A DNA stretch of 64,000 nucleotides from Bacteroides propionicifaciens DSM 19291 = JCM 14649 (GCF_000375405.1 NZ_AQWS01000008.1:1-64000), one strand, 5' to 3'; positions 45,000 to 54,852 are shown, counted from the stretch's first letter. The notes: generated by a model not told the origin, from the sequence alone. Translations and numbers: made by a program.

Positions 45000-47681
45000 A
45001 TGAAGTACCATTTCAAAATACAATACCACACACAGTGGGGAGAACAACTCAGAATGGTGGGAAATATCCCCCAACTGGGAAATGATGATTTAACACGAGC
45101 TGTCCCCATGATTACCCAGAATGGCGAACATTGGGAACTGACTGTCGAACTCAACGATATGGTATTATCTGATATGACTTATAGCTATTTGGTGTTTAAG
45201 GAAGGTCAAGTAGTAAGACAGGAATTCTATTTACTCAAGCATCAGCTACCAACATCTAACAAAGCCAATATATATATTGAAGACTCTTGGATAGATAAAC
45301 CCGAACTAGCACCACTTTATACGAGTGCTTTTACAAAGGTGTGGAACAAAAGAGAATCTATAGAAAACAAGCATCACTCAGTAACAAATAAGAATTTTGA
45401 GTTGACTCTTATTGAAGCAAATATTGCTCCACACGAGACACTAGCCATCTGTGGTAATACAGCAGAACTAGGCAGTTGGAATATTGAGAATGCGCTAATG
45501 ATGGATGATTCCGATTTCCCTAAATGGAAGGCAAAACTTAATTTAGACAAGCAAAATCTATTGGAATACAAGTACGTTATTTTAAATAGAGAAGACCGTT
45601 CACTTATTTCGTGGGAGTTAAGTGATAATAGATATTACCACTCACCTACACCGAGCCAAAACAGTTACTATTCAAAACTTGATGCCTTTGCTAAATTCGA
45701 ACGTACACATTGGAAAGCTTGTGGTGCGGCAGTGCCTGTGTTTTCACTCCGAAGTGAGCGCAGCTGGGGCATTGGTGAGTTTTTAGACATCAAACAACTT
45801 GTGGACTGGGCTTTACTTACCAATCAAAAGGTCGTACAAATACTTCCGATAAACGACACTACAAGTTCAAACAGCTGGGACGACGCCTACCCTTACCGTT
45901 GTATCTCTGTCTTTGCTCTCAACCCAATCTACCTAAACCTAGACGAGCTCGATATAGCCGACACCCCTTATGGAGCGACTTACCAAAAAGAGAAGAAACA
46001 AATAAATCAACTGACAACTATAGACTTCCCCTACGTGCAGACTAAAAAACAAACCTACAGTCATGCTATATTTAAACTCAAGGGAAAAGAGACTTTCAAG
46101 AGTGCTAAGTTTAAAGAGTTTTATGCTGAGCAGAAACATTGGCTCGCTCCTTATGCCGTATACTTAGTGCTAAGAGATAAGTACGAGACATCGGACATCA
46201 ACTGCTGGGACAAATACCAAAACTTCAGAATCGAATGGATCGAAGAGTTTGATAATCCCCAGCATGAGAGTTATGAGAAACTCCAGTATACTTACTTCAT
46301 GCAATACCATCTTTATACTCAACTTAAAGAGGTGTCCGACTATGCCAATAGCAAAGGTGTAGTGCTTAAAGGTGATCTGCCGATTGGTATAGGACTACAC
46401 AGCGCTGATGCTTGGACCAATCCAGAGTTTTTTCATATAAGTTGCCAAGCAGGTGCCCCACCCGATGATTTTGCTACAGAGGGTCAGAACTGGGGATTCC
46501 CAACCTACAATTGGGAAAATATACAGAAAGACGATTTCAGCTGGTGGAAAAACAGACTTCACTACATGTCACATTTCTTTCAGGCCTATCGTATCGACCA
46601 TATCTTAGGGTTCTTCCGAATTTGGAGCATCCCAAGATCGGCTATTTACGGCACACTCGGACAGTTCTCACCCGCTTTACCACTATCTGTTGGAGAAATA
46701 TCTAGTTATGGATTTAACTTCAACGAAGAGTTACAGACTCAACCCTATATCAGCACAGAAAGCCTTGACGCGCTAAGTAGCGAAGATAAGGAGCTAGTTA
46801 AATCCAAACTCTTAACACAGATAGATACTTCACGATATCATTTTAAAGAAGAAGTAAACACACAAGCTAAATTACGGGATTACTTTTTAAAGAATACGGA
46901 CCTAGGAATGGGTAAAGAGGTATTACCACTATTGATGGGATTGCACACACAAGTCTTGTTTATTGAAGACATGAAGCAAGCCAACTTCTTTCATCCACGA
47001 ATTGAAGCATTCAAAACTTCAACCTATCAATCACTAAGTGCAGAAGATAAGTTAGCTTTCGATAGGCTCTATCACAGCTTTTATTACGAAAGGCATAATC
47101 AGTTTTGGATGGATGAAGCACTTCTCAAGCTCCCCCAACTTATTGGAGCAAGCAATATGATGGTTTGTGGAGAAGATTTGGGTATGATTCCGCAAACTGT
47201 CCCCGAAGTTATGAATGCCTTGGATATTCTGAGTTTGGAAGTACAACGCATGCCCAAAGCACATAATCAAATAATAGGAAATCCTGCAAATAATCCTTAT
47301 CTCTCAGTTAGTACATTTTCAACACACGACATGAGTACGATGCGTGGGTGGTGGGAGAATGATCGAGTACAAGCTCGAGAACTATATCGTGAGCTGGAGG
47401 GAAATAAAGATTCCGTTCCCGACAAATTGAACCCGCCCCTTGCCTATTCGATATTAAATAGAGAACTTTGTGGTGCCTCAATGCTCCGTATTGAAGCATT
47501 ACAAGATTGGATGGCACTCACACCAAAATGGTACGATACAATCAGTGCTAACGAAGAACAAATCAATATCCCTGCCAATCCCAAGCATCGATGGAAATTT
47601 AGAATGGCGGGGTATTTGGAGCAATTACTAGAGGATAAAGAACTCAGTGAAGTCATCAATCAATTAACATCAAACCAATAA
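45000..47681 (+). CDS. malQ: 4-alpha-glucanotransferase (GH77) with two CBM20 modules
   Basis: 893 residues. Two N-terminal starch-binding CBM20 modules (about residues 1-105, MVGNIPQLGNDD; and 125-235, GNTAELGSWNIENAL) precede a GH77 catalytic domain, the layout of plant DPE2-type enzymes. Catalytic motifs are the nucleophile Asp in YRIDHILGFFRIW (D533), the acid/base region in CGEDLGMIP, and STHDMSTMRGWW. It disproportionates maltodextrins and handles glycogen-derived glucans. No signal peptide is seen, so it is cytoplasmic. folB follows after 12 bases. Confidence 0.95.
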   Translation: MKYHFKIQYHTQWGEQLRMVGNIPQLGNDDLTRAVPMITQNGEHWELTVELNDMVLSDMTYSYLVFKEGQVVRQEFYLLKHQLPTSNKANIYIEDSWIDKPELAPLYTSAFTKVWNKRESIENKHHSVTNKNFELTLIEANIAPHETLAICGNTAELGSWNIENALMMDDSDFPKWKAKLNLDKQNLLEYKYVILNREDRSLISWELSDNRYYHSPTPSQNSYYSKLDAFAKFERTHWKACGAAVPVFSLRSERSWGIGEFLDIKQLVDWALLTNQKVVQILPINDTTSSNSWDDAYPYRCISVFALNPIYLNLDELDIADTPYGATYQKEKKQINQLTTIDFPYVQTKKQTYSHAIFKLKGKETFKSAKFKEFYAEQKHWLAPYAVYLVLRDKYETSDINCWDKYQNFRIEWIEEFDNPQHESYEKLQYTYFMQYHLYTQLKEVSDYANSKGVVLKGDLPIGIGLHSADAWTNPEFFHISCQAGAPPDDFATEGQNWGFPTYNWENIQKDDFSWWKNRLHYMSHFFQAYRIDHILGFFRIWSIPRSAIYGTLGQFSPALPLSVGEISSYGFNFNEELQTQPYISTESLDALSSEDKELVKSKLLTQIDTSRYHFKEEVNTQAKLRDYFLKNTDLGMGKEVLPLLMGLHTQVLFIEDMKQANFFHPRIEAFKTSTYQSLSAEDKLAFDRLYHSFYYERHNQFWMDEALLKLPQLIGASNMMVCGEDLGMIPQTVPEVMNALDILSLEVQRMPKAHNQIIGNPANNPYLSVSTFSTHDMSTMRGWWENDRVQARELYRELEGNKDSVPDKLNPPLAYSILNRELCGASMLRIEALQDWMALTPKWYDTISANEEQINIPANPKHRWKFRMAGYLEQLLEDKELSEVINQLTSNQ

Positions 47682-47693
47682 ACACAAAAACAG

Positions 47694-48062
47694 ATGAATG
47701 TAATCAATAGCTATATCACACTCAATAATTTGGAAATCTACGCTTATCATGGCGTATCTCCACAAGAAACGAAAGTCGGTAACACCTACATAATCAACCT
47801 AAAACTAAAGGTAGATTACAGCAAAGCTGGCGAGACCGATTCTGTTGAAGACACGGTAAGTTATGCAGATGTTTTCAGTATTGTTAAAGAAGTGATGAGT
47901 ACCCCTTCCAAACTACTAGAACATGTAGTCTATCGGATTTGTGAAGCCTTATTTGAAAGGTTCAAGCAAGTTGAAGAGATTGAGATTCATTTGGATAAAA
48001 ACAATCCTCCAATGGGAGCCGATATTGAAACAGCTGGAGTCTATTTGGCTTGTAGTAGATAA
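47694..48062 (+). CDS. folB: Dihydroneopterin aldolase
   Basis: 122 residues. FolB motifs are YITLNNLEIYAYHGVSPQE (the active-site Glu and YHGV), DTVSYADVFSIVKEV, LLEHVVYRICEAL, and the lysine-containing end block DKNNPPMGADIE. It splits dihydroneopterin in folate synthesis. It is separated from malQ by 12 bases and probably co-transcribed, then closed by a strong terminator. Confidence 0.94.
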   Translation: MNVINSYITLNNLEIYAYHGVSPQETKVGNTYIINLKLKVDYSKAGETDSVEDTVSYADVFSIVKEVMSTPSKLLEHVVYRICEALFERFKQVEEIEIHLDKNNPPMGADIETAGVYLACSR

Positions 48063-48085
48063 TTGTTAAAAATCAGATAAAAACA

Positions 48086-48124
48086 AAAAAGGGAGTTGCA
48101 TATCAGATACGCAACTCCCTTTTT
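48086..48124. terminator. Bidirectional terminator after folB
   Basis: AAAAAGGGAGTTGC (48086-48099) and GCAACTCCCTTTTT (48111-48124) form a 14-bp stem with T tracts on both strands. The gap to the helicase gene on the other side (to 48246) shows nothing else. Confidence 0.85.
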
Positions 48125-48246
48125 CCTAACCTTAAATATTTTCTTTATGAAAAAACGTTCCAGCAAAGATACAACATGAAATATATTTAGCTAGTTAATA
48201 AATATAATATTCTGCAAGAATAAAATAAAAGATTAAGCTATTCTAC

Positions 48247-51200
48247 CTACCGATTGTCAATGAACGCTAATAACTTCTTATAAATGGGATTTAATCTCAA
48301 TAAATGAGGTACACCTGTAAGAAACAACTGTTTGCGTGCTCGTGTAAGGGCAACATTAAGTTTTCGATCGATTTGCTGAGTTCCTTCAACCATTATATTC
48401 GACAAAAAATCGAGCTGATAAGGAGCATTTACACAGAACGAATAGATAATAATATCACGTTCGCTACCTTGAAATCGCTCTACCGTATCTACTAAGATAT
48501 CCGAGAGTTCGGGCACTTTATAACGCTCCAAGCAGCTTTTAATCAAAGCAATTTGCGTACGATAAGGAGCAATGATTCCTAAGGTATGCTCGGAGTCGAA
48601 CAATTGACTATAGCGCTGATAAACTTGATAAGCAATATGAGCAGCAATTTCGGCTTCGGAACTATTCATCTTGTAAGTCTCAGGGGAAACCTCTAACTCC
48701 GACTCAATGAAAGTCACCCTACTTTTCAATACTGTCACCTCCTGATCGGTTGGATATTTAAGAATCTTATTTAACGGCATTTCGTGCTCAAGCTGGTGAG
48801 GCAAATTTAGAGAACTCAACTTATTCTCATAAAAGTAGAAGTTGGTAAAAGCAGCAATTTGAGGATGCATTCTACCCTGACTAGTCAACCATTCCACACT
48901 ATTGGGGGCATTTATTCGATACAGACGCTCAAAAAAAGCATCACGCATATTAAATATTTGCAATGCATTGAGCTCTTCAGCCTCTATTTTAGAGGTAGCT
49001 TCTTTTTGTTGTACTACAGCTGGAAGTTGCTTATGGTCTCCAATTAAAACAAATTTACCTATTCCATCTTCACCCTTTGGACCAGAAGCAGCGAGTAATC
49101 CTAAAAGCTGAGGTTCCAATATTTGTGAAGCCTCATCAATAATAGCCACATCAAAGTGCTTAAGCCTGAAAAGATCGGGTTTACCACTCAGACTAGCCAC
49201 TGTCGAAACAAAAACTCGACAAGCATCTATCTTATTGCGAACAGCCAACCGATTATTGCAATTTTCGAGCACATTCTCCAACAAATGGGGGCGATAAACA
49301 GAGTCACACGACAACTCACTCCCAATTCGAATAAAGTCTAACACGGGGCTTATTTTACTAATTGCCTTACAGATTTCATTTACGGCTTGGTTGGTATAAG
49401 CCAATAATAAGATTGTTTTGCCCTCTTCGCGAAAGGCTTCGACCATGCTCCTAAGAGCAAATGAAGTTTTACCCGTCCCTGGAGGCCCTACAAGCAAGAA
49501 GTAATCTTCGGCAGCCAACGATTTATAGACTATTCTAGTCAAATCATTAGGTGCATTAGCAATTTGAGTGTCGTATTTTGACGAGAATCGAGGAGCTCTT
49601 TTTCCGAGTATAAGATCTCGACGCTCTTGATTAGTCATCAGAAAAGCATCCAAACCCAAGTACATATTACGATAACTAGTATCCATACTATCAGGCTCAA
49701 CAGCATAGAGCGAATCGTCGGGCAAAACATCTAAGTTTTGCTGAGCCATACGCAAGCGCACGGTAACGGAGTCATCTGTAATCTGCTCTAAATTGCCTTT
49801 GAAGACTAATTTATTAGTCACATTATCACCTAAGCCGTTACGCTGATAAAGTACCACAGCGTCACCCTCCCTGAAATTGGGTAGAGCTAAACCCGAAACC
49901 TCTAACTCCCTATTCCGCTCAAAAACCAAATGAGGCTTATGCAGGTCAGCCGCATTATTATGACCAATCTTCAGGTCATAGAGTATAGCTCCTTCTTCAC
50001 ATTTTTCACTAAACGAAGAGTTCCATAAAGTAGCTGCTCCTCGCTTACCCTCATAGGCCACATCCCCCGATTTGGAGGTGTAAAGCTCTTTAGTTATAAA
50101 GTTGTAGACAGCGTAAAAGTAAGAACGATCAGCCTTTGAAAGCTTGAATAGTCGTTCACTAACTACATTTATTTGGGGTACCAAGTACTTCTCCCAAAAC
50201 TTACCCTCCAGTTTTAACTGATTCAGGTTATCGGCTTGAATTTGACCGAATAACTGCTCTGTAAACTCCAGGCTATTAACCGACTGCGTCTTGTATTCAT
50301 TGGCTACAATCTCGTTACGAAGCTGAATGGCTTGACGAACAAGTCGCCATGAAGTTCGAGCAGGATAAAGTAAGGGGTAACGAGTATAGAGCAGGTAGGC
50401 ACGTACTTGCTCCTTATCTTGGTTCATATTATAGAGTAGTACAGCTTGGTAAAGCAACATCTGAACCCTATTGTTCTGATGCGGAACTATTCGTCCACGC
50501 AGAGCATATTCATCGGCTTTTCCCGACTTCATTTCAATAAAAGACGACATATCCTTTTGCATATAGTCGAGTCGCCCTTGGATGCCCAACGCCTCACAAA
50601 TATAAGAAGGCTCCAAAACCGCATTCTGCTTATCGAGCTTATACCCCTCTTGGTTGAAGGTTTGATTGACTACTTGCCCAATATTATCGAAGTGCATTTT
50701 GCAGTCGCTAAAAAACTGCACTTCCAACTCGCGTGAGTCGAGGTCAGGGCAAGAAGCTAGTTCAATTGCATACTTCTTGAAAACCTTTTTCATACTGGTT
50801 ATATAGCTAATCTGATCGCCGTAATGAATCCACTCATCAAGAAAGTGATTGGCAATACTTCCCAGCAGCAAAGGTCTCGGGTTATCGATCGATTTGACTC
50901 GTGCCAAGATATAATTGAGCGGGTGTGCCCCGTAAGGTCTAAAGCATTCGGCCAAGGAGCTAATGTCTAACAGATAGTCCGGTTCAAGCACAATGATTCG
51001 AGGAGTCAGGATACCTTGATCATCAATGCTAACATCGAGCAAATTGAGCTGAGCGTGTTTCCACACAACGGTCTTTAGCTTTGTAAATTCGTCGTTAACC
51101 TCCTCAACAGTATATCTAACCTTAAGAGGTTCATCGACCAAAGCCTCGGCGGGCAAAACGTATAAAAACTCATCATCCGCAGATTGGAAACATACTCGCA

Positions 51201-51627
51201 TCTGTTTCTTGAGTTCCACACCAAGCTTCATCACATGGTATGTAGCATCGTGAGTAGGTAAAATACGATAGAGCTCGTAAGGAATATCTAAAGCATAAAG
51301 CTTGCGTACAAAAAAAGAGATTGTTTTCAAATCTCTTAAGAAATAGTCTTCACGAGGCTCCGTATTGGTATGAAGTAGCTCATTAGAGGTTAACCGAAAA
51401 CTATGAAGCCGCTGTTGCTCTAAATAAGAGATGTCAAATTTATCAGCAACATAGCTAATTCGAGCCGATAAATCGGTAGCTTGAAGGTCAACAAAATTCA
51501 TTTCTGTCCTACAGATTCTTTCGAGTAAATCTCGTAACTGCTTATACTTAAACAGCAGCAAAGAATCAACATCCAAAGCTATAGAATAGAGTGTATCATA
51601 ATAGCCAGAAGCCAGTTTATTATTCAT
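48247..51627 (-). CDS. Dna2-like nuclease-helicase (PD-(D/E)XK plus UPF1-like SF1)
   Basis: 1126 residues from ATG 51627; a TTG seven codons earlier is possible but overlaps the amidase stop. The N-terminal 330 residues are unassigned. A PD-(D/E)XK nuclease follows at about 330-375 (GIQGRLDYM, then FIEMKSG with K367), then an OB-like linker. The SF1 helicase has Walker A VGPPGTGKTS (K720), IIDEASQILEP, GDHKQLPAVV, VERFQGSERDIII and NVALTRARKQL. This is the AAA_11/AAA_12 layout seen in Dna2 and UPF1 relatives. It is probably a DNA repair or replication-fork enzyme. It follows the amidase gene by 17 bases. Confidence 0.88.
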   Translation of the reverse strand: MNNKLASGYYDTLYSIALDVDSLLLFKYKQLRDLLERICRTEMNFVDLQATDLSARISYVADKFDISYLEQQRLHSFRLTSNELLHTNTEPREDYFLRDLKTISFFVRKLYALDIPYELYRILPTHDATYHVMKLGVELKKQMRVCFQSADDEFLYVLPAEALVDEPLKVRYTVEEVNDEFTKLKTVVWKHAQLNLLDVSIDDQGILTPRIIVLEPDYLLDISSLAECFRPYGAHPLNYILARVKSIDNPRPLLLGSIANHFLDEWIHYGDQISYITSMKKVFKKYAIELASCPDLDSRELEVQFFSDCKMHFDNIGQVVNQTFNQEGYKLDKQNAVLEPSYICEALGIQGRLDYMQKDMSSFIEMKSGKADEYALRGRIVPHQNNRVQMLLYQAVLLYNMNQDKEQVRAYLLYTRYPLLYPARTSWRLVRQAIQLRNEIVANEYKTQSVNSLEFTEQLFGQIQADNLNQLKLEGKFWEKYLVPQINVVSERLFKLSKADRSYFYAVYNFITKELYTSKSGDVAYEGKRGAATLWNSSFSEKCEEGAILYDLKIGHNNAADLHKPHLVFERNRELEVSGLALPNFREGDAVVLYQRNGLGDNVTNKLVFKGNLEQITDDSVTVRLRMAQQNLDVLPDDSLYAVEPDSMDTSYRNMYLGLDAFLMTNQERRDLILGKRAPRFSSKYDTQIANAPNDLTRIVYKSLAAEDYFLLVGPPGTGKTSFALRSMVEAFREEGKTILLLAYTNQAVNEICKAISKISPVLDFIRIGSELSCDSVYRPHLLENVLENCNNRLAVRNKIDACRVFVSTVASLSGKPDLFRLKHFDVAIIDEASQILEPQLLGLLAASGPKGEDGIGKFVLIGDHKQLPAVVQQKEATSKIEAEELNALQIFNMRDAFFERLYRINAPNSVEWLTSQGRMHPQIAAFTNFYFYENKLSSLNLPHQLEHEMPLNKILKYPTDQEVTVLKSRVTFIESELEVSPETYKMNSSEAEIAAHIAYQVYQRYSQLFDSEHTLGIIAPYRTQIALIKSCLERYKVPELSDILVDTVERFQGSERDIIIYSFCVNAPYQLDFLSNIMVEGTQQIDRKLNVALTRARKQLFLTGVPHLLRLNPIYKKLLAFIDNR

Positions 51628-51644
51628 TTCATCTTTCTCCAAAA

Positions 51645-52772
51645 TCAACGACCTGTTTGTTTTTTATAGTCTAGTATAAACCCGTGTGACATCCATTTAG
51701 CCAATGCTTGGCGATTGGAACTCACCACAAAGCGTTTTTGATCGAATGAGTTTTGAATATTACCAAGCTCCACGAACAGACCTATCGGATGTGTATTTTT
51801 GAGCACGTATAGATTACGTGTGCTTACCGTGCCGGTAAATCCACGACTCGGTTGATGCTGGTTATATTTCGAGGAAAATTCATTTTTCATGGTAGTAGCT
51901 AGATCAAGTCCTTTAGGATTTAAACCGTAATGATAGAAAAATACATCCACACGTTTATTCTTGGTACGGCTGTCAATATGCAAGAAAATAGCCCGACAAT
52001 ATTTATAGTTCTTTTTGTCTTTTTGATATAGCTCATTAATCTTGTTGGTTCTCTGAGCTAGTCTTCCGAGCTGGCTCAAAGGGATTTTTTGCCCCATGCA
52101 GGTTTCACGCTTACTATTCGATAGGATTCTATCGTCACGGATACCATCTTTAGCATCTTGAATAATAATATGCACCTTTGCCCCTTGAATCATCAAGTCA
52201 CGAGCCAATCGTAGAGCAATGTCATAAGCATATTCATCTTCGTGCAAATGGTGATGCCCCATTTTACCAATGGCACCAGGGTCGGGACCACCATGACCAC
52301 TTACAATATAAAAGCAAGCATCCTTTAGTTGCTCAGATTCAATCTTAAAAGTCTGCTTAGAGGGACCAAACAAAGGTTCCGTTATTGTTTTTCCTATAAT
52401 AGTAGAAGCGGGTTTTACCTCAGGTGTTTTCACATTATCAGCTGCCGGCTTTTTTTTGCTTGTTACAGTAGCATCAGTTTTGGTAGTAGCTGTTGATTTA
52501 CCCGTTTTTTTAGGCGGGATAATGTAGTAAAAACCCATTTTAAGGGAGTTGTCCTTACCCAAGCGTTTTTTATTCAGTGCTACGAACTCATTAAAATATT
52601 CCAATCCACGGCCATTTCGAAGTAATAAATCATAGACTCCTTCACCCGTTTTGGGTTGAGAACGAACAACTTTTTGTTCTTGAGAATAAGCAGTTTGAGA
52701 AAAAATGGGAATATATAATAAGACTATTACACATATAATTCGCTTCAAGCATGCACAAAGTCTATGTTTCAT
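51645..52772 (-). CDS. N-acetylmuramoyl-L-alanine amidase (Amidase_3)
   Basis: 375 residues. A signal peptide (LYIPIFSQTAYSQ) leads to a LysM-like segment (GEGVYDLLLRNG; LKMGFYYIIPP), a Thr/Lys/Pro-rich linker of about 35 residues, and the catalytic Amidase_3 domain. Zinc ligands are visible as the His in YIVSGHGGPDPGAIG, the Glu in HEDEYAYDIA and the His in IFLHIDSRTKNKR; the general-base Glu is in LFVELGNIQN. It cleaves peptide stems from glycan strands in the periplasm, probably at division. An N-terminal Cys/Arg-rich start (MKHRLCACLKR) is unusual but compatible with a signal sequence. Confidence 0.92.
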   Translation of the reverse strand: MKHRLCACLKRIICVIVLLYIPIFSQTAYSQEQKVVRSQPKTGEGVYDLLLRNGRGLEYFNEFVALNKKRLGKDNSLKMGFYYIIPPKKTGKSTATTKTDATVTSKKKPAADNVKTPEVKPASTIIGKTITEPLFGPSKQTFKIESEQLKDACFYIVSGHGGPDPGAIGKMGHHHLHEDEYAYDIALRLARDLMIQGAKVHIIIQDAKDGIRDDRILSNSKRETCMGQKIPLSQLGRLAQRTNKINELYQKDKKNYKYCRAIFLHIDSRTKNKRVDVFFYHYGLNPKGLDLATTMKNEFSSKYNQHQPSRGFTGTVSTRNLYVLKNTHPIGLFVELGNIQNSFDQKRFVVSSNRQALAKWMSHGFILDYKKQTGR

Positions 52773-52808
52773 TTTGGCGTATTTATTCTTAAATAATTTT
52801 CATTGTCT

Positions 52809-52816
52809 CAAAAGTA
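52809..52816 (-). promoter_or_regulatory. Promoter -7 box of the amidase-helicase unit
   Basis: Minus-strand TACTTTTG, 37 bases upstream of the amidase ATG. Confidence 0.45.
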
Positions 52817-52828
52817 CATTAAATTTTC

Positions 52829-52836
52829 TATTTTTG
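52829..52836 (+). promoter_or_regulatory. Promoter -7 box of metY
   Basis: TATTTTTG, 52 bases before the metY ATG, with a TTG at 52803-52805 23 bases upstream. It is divergent from and close to the amidase promoter. Confidence 0.45.
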
Positions 52837-52888
52837 TAAATATTGTATATCCAAACAATCCTTATTTATTATACTTTAATAACTAAAA

Positions 52889-54172
52889 ATGAAAACAAAA
52901 GCCAAGCGTTCAACAATTTGTGTACAAGGAGGATGGAATCCAAAAAAGGGGGATCCTCGTGTGCTACCTATATACCAAAGTACTACATTTAAGTATGACA
53001 CAAGTGACCAAATGGGACGTCTTTTTGACTTAAAAGATGCAGGCTATTTTTATTCTCGCCTACAAAACCCAACTACCGATGCCGTAGCATCAAAAATAGC
53101 TGACCTAGAAGGTGGTATTGGTGCCATTCTAACTGCTAGTGGTCAGGCAGCCAATTTCTTTGCCCTCACCAATATTTGTGAAGCGGGCGACCACTTTGTC
53201 TGCTCAGCATCAATCTATGGAGGTACTTATAATTTATTTGGTGTCACACTAAAAAAATTCGGTATTGACGTGACCTTCATTAATCCTAACGATACCGATG
53301 AAGTAATCGAAAAGGCTTTCCGCCCCAACACCAAAGCATTGTTTGGAGAAACCGTATCAAACCCAACACTAGAAGTGCTAGACATCGAAAAGTTTGCCCG
53401 TATTGCACATCAGCAAGGCGTGCCACTTATTATCGACAATACCTTCCCCACACCCATTAATTGTCGCCCATTCGAGTGGGGAGCCGACATCATTGTCCAC
53501 TCTACAACCAAATATATGGATGGACATGCTTCGGCTATTGGTGGTTGTGTAGTAGATAGTGGCAATTTCGATTGGGCAGCTCATGCCAATAAATTCCCTG
53601 GTCTATGCACCCCTGACCCATCATACCACGGACTTACTTATACCGAAACTTTTGGCAAGATGGCCTACCTAACGAAAGCAACAGTACAACTGATGCGAGA
53701 TTTGGGTAGTACTCAAAGCCCAATGAATGCTTTTCTACTCAATCTAGGATTAGAAACACTTCACTTAAGAATGCCTCAGCACTGCAAGAATGCCTTACTT
53801 GTTTCCCAGTATCTCGAAGCAAACGATAAGATAGCTTGGGTTAACTATTGTGATCTGCCAAGTAGCCCATACTACGAACTTTCGAAGAAGTATATGCCCA
53901 AAGGTTCTTGTGGAGTAATCTCATTTGGACTTAAAGGTGGACGTGAGAGTTCTATTGAATTTATGGACTCGCTAAAGCTAGCTGCAATTGTTACTCATGT
54001 AGCCGATGCACGCACCTGCGTATTGCACCCCGCAAGCCATACGCACCGTCAACTTAGCGACCAGCAACTAGCCGATGCAGGTATCCGCCCAGACCTAATT
54101 CGCTTCTCGGTAGGGATTGAAGATCCCGAAGATATTATTGCTGATATCCAACAAGCACTCGACAAGATTTAA
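52889..54172 (+). CDS. metY: O-acetylhomoserine sulfhydrylase / Cys-Met metabolism PLP enzyme
   Basis: 427 residues of the gamma family of fold-type I PLP enzymes. The PLP lysine is K208 in HSTTKYMDGH. The PLP-binding Asp is D183 (IIDNTFPTP), with SRLQNPTTDAV and TASGQAANFF at the N-terminal side and DARTCVLHPASHTHRQL near the end. The AHANKFPGLCTPDPSYHGL insert is characteristic of MetY-type enzymes, which make homocysteine from O-acetylhomoserine and sulfide. Methionine gamma-lyase is a less likely reading. It is monocistronic, ending in a terminator. Confidence 0.9.
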   Translation: MKTKAKRSTICVQGGWNPKKGDPRVLPIYQSTTFKYDTSDQMGRLFDLKDAGYFYSRLQNPTTDAVASKIADLEGGIGAILTASGQAANFFALTNICEAGDHFVCSASIYGGTYNLFGVTLKKFGIDVTFINPNDTDEVIEKAFRPNTKALFGETVSNPTLEVLDIEKFARIAHQQGVPLIIDNTFPTPINCRPFEWGADIIVHSTTKYMDGHASAIGGCVVDSGNFDWAAHANKFPGLCTPDPSYHGLTYTETFGKMAYLTKATVQLMRDLGSTQSPMNAFLLNLGLETLHLRMPQHCKNALLVSQYLEANDKIAWVNYCDLPSSPYYELSKKYMPKGSCGVISFGLKGGRESSIEFMDSLKLAAIVTHVADARTCVLHPASHTHRQLSDQQLADAGIRPDLIRFSVGIEDPEDIIADIQQALDKI

Positions 54173-54196
54173 AGTAAATTAGAGATAATAAATTTG

Positions 54197-54227
54197 AAGT
54201 GGCCTCCCCGTAGAGGTCACTTTTTTT
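54197..54227 (+). terminator. Intrinsic terminator of metY
   Basis: AAGTGGCCTC (54197-54206) and GAGGTCACTT (54213-54222), with one G-U pair and a T run after. Confidence 0.82.
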
Positions 54228-54291
54228 ATGGCTGACTCGTTTCTTTAAAACCAGTCGGTAGTTAATACCATGCGAACTAGTGGTCGTGCCC

Positions 54292-54308
54292 AAACGACTT
54301 ACTCATTT
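54292..54308 (+). repeat. 17-base repeat, copy 2
   Basis: AAACGACTTACTCATTT is identical to 39102-39118. Here the pairing arm is degraded (GAGTTAAATAAG follows). The remaining spacer to 54453 shows nothing else clear; TATATTTA at 54425-54432 is a weak -7 candidate for the next gene. Confidence 0.6.
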
Positions 54309-54453
54309 TTAGGGAGTTAAATAAGCTCAACCCAACAAGGTGAAAAAGCCTACAACAAAAGTGATATAAGCTAGAATATTTGATGTCCTAAAACTTGTTT
54401 TTTCCGATTGTCGATTTTTTTCGCTATATTTAGCCTAAACCAACATTTAACTC

Positions 54454-54852
54454 ATGGAAATAGAATTAGAAAAAAGAATCACTCCAAAGTACATTAACTC
54501 TTTGGATGAGAACGAAATTTTTGTTTTTGGCAGTAACTTACCCGGACTTCATGTCGGAGGAGCTGCAAATGTAGCACATAACAAATGGGGCGCCGTTTGG
54601 GGACAGGGTGTTGGACTTCATGGACAAACCTATGCCATTCCAACAATGCAGGGTGGATTAGAGACTGTCGAACCTTATGTAAACGATTTTATAGAGTTTG
54701 CCCAAAACAGACAAGATTTAAAATTCTTGGTAACACCCGTAGGATGTGGTATTGCTGGATTTAAACCAAAAGAGATAGCTACTCTTTTCAAAGCAGCTAC
54801 CTCCTTAGACAATGTCTATCTACCTAAAGCTTTTTGGGCTATACTAGACTAA
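54454..54852 (+). CDS. Small macro-like protein of unknown function
   Basis: 132 residues, cytoplasmic. EIFVFGSNLPGLHVGGAA followed by a Gly-rich loop (WGQGVGLHGQTYAIPTM) and FLVTPVGCGIAGFKP looks like a macro/ADP-ribose-binding-like or Rossmannoid fold; the FGSN and GCGIAGF blocks are strongly conserved in a widespread family also found in phages (A1S_2505 type). No function is established. The end overlaps the metal-ATPase gene on the opposite strand by 4 bases. Confidence 0.72.
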   Translation: MEIELEKRITPKYINSLDENEIFVFGSNLPGLHVGGAANVAHNKWGAVWGQGVGLHGQTYAIPTMQGGLETVEPYVNDFIEFAQNRQDLKFLVTPVGCGIAGFKPKEIATLFKAATSLDNVYLPKAFWAILD

